A DNA stretch of 10,435 nucleotides from contig JADZET010000051.1 of assembly GCA_020850375.1 (NCBI GenBank), positions 1 through 10,435 on the forward strand. The letters are read 5' to 3'. The translations under genes were made by a program, and so were the position numbers. Of this stretch, positions 5,845 through 10,435 are shown piece after piece. This DNA comes from Phycisphaeraceae bacterium (GTDB taxonomy: Bacteria > Planctomycetota > Phycisphaerae > Phycisphaerales > Phycisphaeraceae). Within the stretch, counting starts at the first letter, position 1. The number at the start of each line of letters is the position of its first letter. The notes below the pieces were generated by a model. That model did not search any database. It worked only from the letters and a program-made list of their open reading frames with translations, and was not told the origin of the DNA.

Positions 5845-8217
5845 ATGGGCCTTGATCACGGGGCATGGGCTCGGCGTGCGCTGGCGGGCTGTGGCTCCTG
5901 GCTGGCCGGGGGTAAGGTGGGGATAGCTGCTGCGGCGGCGATTATCGTCAGCGTGTCGGCCCAGGGGCAGATCTACAACTGGCAGAGCGGGCAGGTGATC
6001 CCGGGCACACAGGCGATCACACCGGGGCCCGGCGTGATGCTCAGCGGCTGGAACACGAGCGGCCAGAACCTCCGCTTCGCGGCGCTGGGCGTGCTGGACC
6101 TGACCGGCGCGACATTCGCCGGCTCATGGCTTGATGACGCGAACTTTTTTCAGTCCGACCTGCAGGGCGTCGACTTCTCGGGGGCGACGATCGAGCGAAC
6201 GAACTTCACCAAGGCACTTCATCTCACGGAGGCGCAGCTCGCCTCGACGGCCAGCTATCAGAACCACAGCCTCACCGGCATCCACCTGGGGTACCTCAAC
6301 CTGGGCGGCTGGGACTTCACGAGCCAGAATCTCGGCCAGGCGGACCTGACCGGCGCGGTGCTGACGTCCGCGGATCTCCAGGATGCCGACCTCAGCGGGG
6401 CGATCGTCCGCGGCGCCACGATCAGAGATGCCAAGAACCTTACCCGTGACCAGTTGTACAGCACCGCCAGCTATCAGAATCACGACCTGGCGGGCGTGGT
6501 GTTCGGGGGGTTTGACCGTTGGGACTTGTCGAACCAGGACATGACGGGGGCGGACTTCAGCGGCGTGACGATCAGCAACACCTATTTCGCTGGCGCGACG
6601 CTCGATGGGGCCACGTTCAGGGATGTTCACGTGAATTCGACGAGCTTCCTGAACGCCTCGGCGGTGGGAGCGGACTTCATGCGTGCGGACGTTGTGCAAT
6701 GCTCGCTCATTCATATGGACCTAACCAACAGCGATTTCACGCAGGCCAAGGCGTCATCAACGATATTCCTCGCGTCTGATCTGACCGGGGCGGTATTCAC
6801 TGACGCTCTGATCACGGGCGCGAACTTTCGGGACGCCAAGGGGCTGACGCAGCAGCAGTTCTACTCGACCCATAGCTACAAGGTCCGAAATCTGGGTCCC
6901 ATCAGCCTTGAAGGTCAGACCATGCAGGGGTGGGATTTTTCCGGCCAGCAGATGTACAAGGCATCGATGGACGCCGCCAATCTGGACCGCGCGGACTTTC
7001 GCCATGCCGAGATGCGTGCGGCCTCGCTGGAGAACGTGAGCCTGATCCGGGCCGACCTGGGCAACGCGCTGCTCACCGCCAGCTCTTTTCGGAATGCGAA
7101 CCTTTCACACGCCAACCTCAGTGATGCTCAGCTCCAAGGGGCGGATTTCCTCTCGGCCGTGGTTGACTACGCCGACCTGACCCGGGCGAATCTTTACGGT
7201 GCGACGGGATTTAACTCCCAGGCGCCGGCCCTGACGCTACGGGCGACGATCATGCCCGACGGGTACGTTCGGCAGCCGGTGCTGCTGGAGAACGAGTACT
7301 GGAGGATCGCTGAGTGCGCGGGCAAGGTCTACGTCACCGAGCCGATCACCATGGCCCGCGGGTCGGAGATCAGCATCGACGCCACTAAGATCAGTCAGAA
7401 GGCGGGGATGGCGATGAGCATGGACATCGTGGACCAGGCCCTGCTGACGATGGGGGGCACGGACTTGGAGCTGTCGCGGATCAACATCCACCGCGGTGGC
7501 ATGCTTCAGGGCGGCGGCTGGCTGCGGGGCGAGGTGCTCAACGAGGGGGTGATCGCCACCCAGTACCGTTTGCAGGTTGTAGGATCCCTGCGGAGCACGG
7601 GTGAACTGAGGATGAGGGTGAGCGGGTCGGACGACATCATGTCGGACCAGGTGATCGTCTACGGCAACTTGGCCCTGGGCGGGCTGGTGGAGGTTCTGCC
7701 GCTGGGCATCTTCACGCCGACGGCGTGGGAGAGTTTCGACCTGCTGGACTGGACGGGGAATCTGATAGACCTGGGCGTAAGGCTCGACCTGAGTCATCTG
7801 ACACTGCCGGAAGACCTGATATGGGACACGAGCCAGTTCAGCCTCAACGGCACGATCCAGGTGGTTCCGGTGGGCGACCTGCCGCTCCCGGGCTGGATCG
7901 CCGGCGACTTCAACCATTCGGGCAGGGTGGATGTTCAGGACATCAACCCGTTTATCCTGGCGATGAGGGATCCGCAGGGGTATCTGGACTATGTGCGTGA
8001 CGACCTGGGGATCACGATCACCTCGCGCCAGGTCAACGGACTGTTTGCGAGCCTGGACCCCAGTGGCAACGGCATGATTGACATTCAGGACATCACGCCG
8101 TTCACGCGGATGCTCACGGGACAGTCGACGACGGTGATGCAGGCCGTGCCTGAGCCGTCGGGGCTGCTGGCGGTGCTGGCGGGCGTGGGGGTGTACGCGA
8201 TGCGGCGCAGGTGTTAG
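5845..8217 (+). CDS. Surface protein: pentapeptide repeats, dockerin repeats, PEP-CTERM tail
   Basis: 790-residue exported protein. Residues 1-42 are a long signal peptide (twin Arg at 16-17, hydrophobic AAAAAIIVSVSAQ, mature end near IYNWQ). Residues about 75-460 are A(D/N)LxxA-type pentapeptide repeats (e.g. ADLTGA, ADLQDADLSGA, ANLSHANLSDA), which fold as a right-handed quadrilateral beta helix. A ~45-residue module beginning LTxxQLYSTASYQNH and reaching GWDF interrupts the repeats three times (127, 199, 334). Residues about 465-680 are a beta-rich region resembling the passenger-like segments of PEP-CTERM proteins. Two dockerin-like calcium motifs follow: DFNHSGRVDVQDINPF from 688 and DPSGNGMIDIQDITPF from 738. 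The tail has PEP at 769-771, a hydrophobic helix and MRRRC. AAGGAG at 5833-5838 fixes the start. A structural or anchoring role on the cell surface is inferred; no catalytic motif is seen. Confidence 0.9.
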   Translation: MGLDHGAWARRALAGCGSWLAGGKVGIAAAAAIIVSVSAQGQIYNWQSGQVIPGTQAITPGPGVMLSGWNTSGQNLRFAALGVLDLTGATFAGSWLDDANFFQSDLQGVDFSGATIERTNFTKALHLTEAQLASTASYQNHSLTGIHLGYLNLGGWDFTSQNLGQADLTGAVLTSADLQDADLSGAIVRGATIRDAKNLTRDQLYSTASYQNHDLAGVVFGGFDRWDLSNQDMTGADFSGVTISNTYFAGATLDGATFRDVHVNSTSFLNASAVGADFMRADVVQCSLIHMDLTNSDFTQAKASSTIFLASDLTGAVFTDALITGANFRDAKGLTQQQFYSTHSYKVRNLGPISLEGQTMQGWDFSGQQMYKASMDAANLDRADFRHAEMRAASLENVSLIRADLGNALLTASSFRNANLSHANLSDAQLQGADFLSAVVDYADLTRANLYGATGFNSQAPALTLRATIMPDGYVRQPVLLENEYWRIAECAGKVYVTEPITMARGSEISIDATKISQKAGMAMSMDIVDQALLTMGGTDLELSRINIHRGGMLQGGGWLRGEVLNEGVIATQYRLQVVGSLRSTGELRMRVSGSDDIMSDQVIVYGNLALGGLVEVLPLGIFTPTAWESFDLLDWTGNLIDLGVRLDLSHLTLPEDLIWDTSQFSLNGTIQVVPVGDLPLPGWIAGDFNHSGRVDVQDINPFILAMRDPQGYLDYVRDDLGITITSRQVNGLFASLDPSGNGMIDIQDITPFTRMLTGQSTTVMQAVPEPSGLLAVLAGVGVYAMRRRC
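6223..6895 (+). repeat. Three copies of a ~45-residue module inside the pentapeptide protein
   Basis: Copies start at protein residues 127, 199 and 334 (nt 6223, 6439 and 6844). Each reads LTxxQ(L/F), (Y/A)ST, SYxxx, then 27-29 residues on a W-D-(F/L) followed by S/T-x-Q-x-(L/M) and a return to pentapeptides. Copies 1 and 2 share SYQNH, and their DNA is nearly identical over 18 nt (6250-6267 and 6466-6483), pointing to internal duplication. Copy 3 has drifted. Spacing is 72 and then 135 residues. Confidence 0.8.
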
Positions 8218-8387
8218 CGACGTCAGTGAAGCAGGGCATGTCTTTTCATGACAGCCAGTCGGCTGGTCTTGTGGTCTGCGCGGGGGAAGATTTAGTGGGT
8301 GGAGATGCCTGAAAACCCCCTGGCTGGACGGGAGTCGGGCCGGTAAACTCTTGTGTACATCTAAGGCCATCATCCCGAGCCCATGCC

Positions 8388-9119
8388 ATGAGAATGACCG
8401 AGGCGATCACGAGCAAGACGTATGACCTGTGGTCGCTTTTTTATGACCACACCTTCGGGGCGTTGGTGCGGAACCGGCAGGTGCGGGCGGTCGAGCAGTT
8501 GCCGCTGCGGCCGGGCGACCGGGTGCTGGACATCGGGGTGGGGACGGGGATGACGCTCGGGCATTACCCGCGGAACGTGACGGTGGTGGGGATGGACCTG
8601 TCGGCGGGGATGCTGGGCAAGGCGGCGGAGAAGTGCAGGGAGCTTGGGCTGGACCACTGCAAGCTGGTTCGGGCCGACGCGATGCTGCCGCCGTTCGCGC
8701 CGGCGAGCTTTGATCACATCCTGATCTGCCACACGATCACGGTGGTCTCGGACCCGGCGAGGCTGCTGGCGTGGGCGTCGAAGCTGCTGCGGCCGGGGGG
8801 GCACATCGTGATCCTCAACCACTTCCAGTCGTCGCAGCCGGTGGTGGCGTGGTTTGAGAAGTACCTCAACCCGGTGTTCGTGAAGATCGGCTGGCGGAGC
8901 GACCTGTCGCTCGAGGAGCTGATGGGCGAGGGGGACCTGCACCTGGAATACAGCTTCAAGCTGCGGTCGATCGACCTGTGGCGGATCGTGGTGCTTCGGC
9001 ACAAGGGGGCCCGGCCGCTGCCGCGGTACGTGTCGGCCCCGGCGATGGCGGCGGACGCGGCCCGGCTGGGCAAGGGGCGGATCGCCAGCCCGGCGGGTTC
9101 GGGCGTCAACCTCCAGTAA
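8388..9119 (+). CDS. Class I SAM methyltransferase, PmtA/UbiE-like
   Basis: 243-residue S-adenosylmethionine-dependent methyltransferase with a Rossmann fold. Motif I is VLDIGVGTG (46-54), followed by MD (69-70) at the end of strand 2 as the ribose-binding acid, ADAML (96-100), and LRPGGHIVILNHF (134-146) at the later strands. The N-terminus (YDLWSLFYDHTFG, residues 12-24), the GVGTG plus HYP arrangement, and LNHF resemble bacterial phosphatidylethanolamine N-methyltransferases of the Rhodobacter PmtA type, which make phosphatidylcholine via mono- and dimethyl-PE. UbiE/MenG-type quinone methyltransferases are the alternative. No transmembrane helix is seen, so it would be soluble or peripheral at the membrane. 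The ATG at 8388 is followed by a second at 8394; no clear ribosome site distinguishes them. Substrate assignment is inference, but an envelope-lipid role fits the OstA-like gene next to it. Confidence 0.8.
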   Translation: MRMTEAITSKTYDLWSLFYDHTFGALVRNRQVRAVEQLPLRPGDRVLDIGVGTGMTLGHYPRNVTVVGMDLSAGMLGKAAEKCRELGLDHCKLVRADAMLPPFAPASFDHILICHTITVVSDPARLLAWASKLLRPGGHIVILNHFQSSQPVVAWFEKYLNPVFVKIGWRSDLSLEELMGEGDLHLEYSFKLRSIDLWRIVVLRHKGARPLPRYVSAPAMAADAARLGKGRIASPAGSGVNLQ

Positions 9120-9166
9120 ATCTCACCCCGACTGTCCACCAGGTCTGCCCGGCATTCTTTCTGAGT

Positions 9167-9196
9167 TTGGAGCGCCCGACGCCAAGCGGTTAAGAT
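9167..9196 (+). promoter_or_regulatory. Candidate promoter for the OstA/LptD-like gene
   Basis: TTGGAG (9167-9172), an 18-nt spacer and TAAGAT (9191-9196), each matching 4/6 of the sigma-70 consensus. It lies 47 nt after the methyltransferase stop and before the proposed GTG start at 9244, giving a leader of about 40 nt, or about 155 nt if the ATG at 9358 is used. Confidence 0.35.
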
Positions 9197-9243
9197 CCGC
9201 CTGATCTTTTCGTCGCGCTGTCCCGACCGGCAGGGCCCGGATC

Positions 9244-10435
9244 GTGTGCCGGCCGTCCAACCGACCTCGCAGCAGGGCAAGCCTCATCCGACCCACGCAC
9301 GCACAGCCCGTCCGAACCCCCCTCCGCCTGCGGGCGCACGCCTGGCTGGTGGCGACGATGGCGCTGCTGTGCCCGGTGGGGTCAGCGGTGCTGGGGCAGA
9401 CGCTGACGCCGGCGTCCAAGCAGGCAGCGCCGCTGGTGGCGACGGACACCGTGGGTGATGGCGCGGAAACGTCGATCACCGCGCCGGCGGTGCTGCGGGC
9501 CCGCAAGGCGTCGGTGTGGCGCGAGCCGGTCGAGGGTGGCGGCTTCTCGCACTGGATTGTTCTAGAGGATGACGTGAGGATGCAGGTGGGGGCATTCAGC
9601 TTCTCGGCCACGCGGGCGGTGGTGCGGGTGGACGTGCTGCACACGCCTGGGCGGCGGATCCATCAGCTCTGGATCGACCTGGAGAACGCCAAGTCCGGGC
9701 CCAACGCGCCCGCGGTGTGGGCCAGCGCGCCGCGCCTGCTGGTGACGGTGGCGACGACGGGGAACGTGGAACTGGTGGCGGATTCGCTGACGCCGGATCG
9801 TTCGCCGAGCCAGACGGCTTTCGTGCAGGAGGCGGCGGAACGGTTCACGCGCCGACGGCAGGCGATGATGCAGCCGTGGCGGGAGCTGCCGACGACATGG
9901 CCGAGCGAGACGGCGATGGGGCCAACGCAGACACCGACAGCCGTCGTCGAAGCCCCGCCGTTGGTTGAGCCTCCCGCCACCATCACGGAAGCGGCGGCGC
10001 GGGCGGAGACGCAGACCACCCCCCCACCGCCGGCGAGCGTCGCTGAGATTCGGCCGGAGGCAGTCGCCTCGATGACGACGGAACCCGCGGCCGCCGCGAC
10101 GCCGACGACCGCGTCGGCCGTTGAGCCGGTCGAGCCGATCGTCAACCCGCTCGAGCGTGCGGCCGTCACCGACGCGCAGGCGGGGCAGATCCTGCCGGCG
10201 TCGGGGACGCTGAGCCTGAGCGCGCAGCGGATCGTGTTCGAGCGGGCGGACGCCGAGGCGGGGCGGCTGGCGCACGTGGCGCTGATCGGGGACGTGCGGC
10301 TGATGTATCAGGACCCGGCGAGCAAGCGGAACATGTCGCTGCGGGCGGAGAACGCGGTGATCTTCCTGGCGGACCCGGCGTCGGCGGAGCAGGCGACGAG
10401 CAGCCTGGCGGCGTCGGGCGTGGCGGGGGTGTACC
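9244..10435 (+). CDS. OstA/LptD-like exported protein, 5' part (runs off the window)
   Basis: The frame is open from 9205 to the right edge without a stop, giving about 397 residues of an incomplete gene. The proposed GTG at 9244 has CAGGG (9231-9235) 8 nt upstream. The first ATG (9358) would cut into a good signal peptide (RLRAHAWLVATMALLCPVGS then AVLGQ, about residues 28-53), so a start before it is likely. After the signal come FSHWIVLEDDVRMQVGAFSF (from 101) and a second segment, SLSAQRIVFERAD to VALIGDVRLMYQDP (from about 324) with AENAVIFL. These resemble the OstA/LptA-type beta-taco repeats at the front of LptD-like proteins, which help place lipopolysaccharide in the outer membrane. 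The two are separated by a Pro/Thr/Ala-rich linker (about 229-299). The beta-barrel expected of LptD would be beyond the edge, so the identification rests on the N-terminal part only. Confidence 0.6.
   Translation, partial: MCRPSNRPRSRASLIRPTHAQPVRTPLRLRAHAWLVATMALLCPVGSAVLGQTLTPASKQAAPLVATDTVGDGAETSITAPAVLRARKASVWREPVEGGGFSHWIVLEDDVRMQVGAFSFSATRAVVRVDVLHTPGRRIHQLWIDLENAKSGPNAPAVWASAPRLLVTVATTGNVELVADSLTPDRSPSQTAFVQEAAERFTRRRQAMMQPWRELPTTWPSETAMGPTQTPTAVVEAPPLVEPPATITEAAARAETQTTPPPPASVAEIRPEAVASMTTEPAAAATPTTASAVEPVEPIVNPLERAAVTDAQAGQILPASGTLSLSAQRIVFERADAEAGRLAHVALIGDVRLMYQDPASKRNMSLRAENAVIFLADPASAEQATSSLAASGVAGVY

Noticed and set aside
6223..6895. CRISPR-like or tandem DNA repeat
   Set aside because: The repetition is at protein level in one reading frame, with uneven spacing. 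It is an internal protein module, not a CRISPR array.
8252..8265. Possible terminator after the pentapeptide protein gene
   Set aside because: The stem is only 5 bp (CAGCC/GGCTG) with no proper T-run, too weak to call.
7237..8373. 378-codon minus-strand open frame opposite the pentapeptide protein
   Set aside because: It is antisense to clear dockerin and PEP-CTERM coding sequence, and its translation is His/Arg/Pro-rich without any domain.
9562..10275. Long minus-strand open frames opposite the OstA-like gene
   Set aside because: Their translations are Arg/Pro-rich low-complexity shadows typical of GC-rich antisense frames. The plus frame is open to the window edge and has a signal peptide and OstA-like segments.

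Overview
The window is GC-rich DNA (clearly above 60% GC by eye, with G/C-ending codons) from a Gram-negative bacterium with a complex surface. The best guess is a member of the Planctomycetota, probably class Phycisphaerae. The clues are two secreted proteins with PEP-CTERM tails, dockerin-like repeats carrying the DINPF/DITPF signature typical of planctomycete dockerins, a long pentapeptide-repeat surface protein, and an OstA/LptD-like outer-membrane protein. No rRNA, tRNA or marker protein is present, so the lineage is an inference.

Layout from left to right. Positions 1-174 are non-coding and end in a strong 13-bp hairpin terminator (103-138), presumably closing something upstream. Next come a rhombosortase-like rhomboid protease (175-828, +) and a Nudix hydrolase (753-1229, +) that overlaps it by 76 nt. 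An AT-rich island (about 1244-1300) carries a good promoter candidate and leads into a 430-residue secreted PEP-CTERM protein (1448-2740, +). This gene converges on a minus-strand pair: an ADP-ribose pyrophosphatase-type Nudix hydrolase (4272-3727), followed after 2 nt by a GlpG-type rhomboid protease (3724-2804). Paired hairpins lie between the convergent genes. Diverging from the minus-strand pair is an ArsB/NhaD/SLC13-type ion transporter (4428-5645, +). A promoter-bearing gap then leads to a 790-residue pentapeptide-repeat, dockerin and PEP-CTERM surface protein (5845-8217, +). The window ends with a PmtA/UbiE-like SAM methyltransferase (8388-9119, +) and the 5' part of an OstA/LptD-like gene that runs off the right edge (about 9244-10435, +).

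The common theme is the cell envelope: two secreted proteins with C-terminal membrane-sorting tails, two intramembrane serine proteases, a probable phospholipid-modifying methyltransferase, a transporter and an outer-membrane assembly protein. Nothing here is a mobile element, CRISPR array or obvious defence island. The points most worth a second look are the two rhomboid-Nudix gene pairs within 4.1 kb, a rhombosortase-like protease close to PEP-CTERM substrates with no exosortase in view, a decayed dockerin half inside the first PEP-CTERM protein, and the ~45-residue module repeated three times within the pentapeptide protein.
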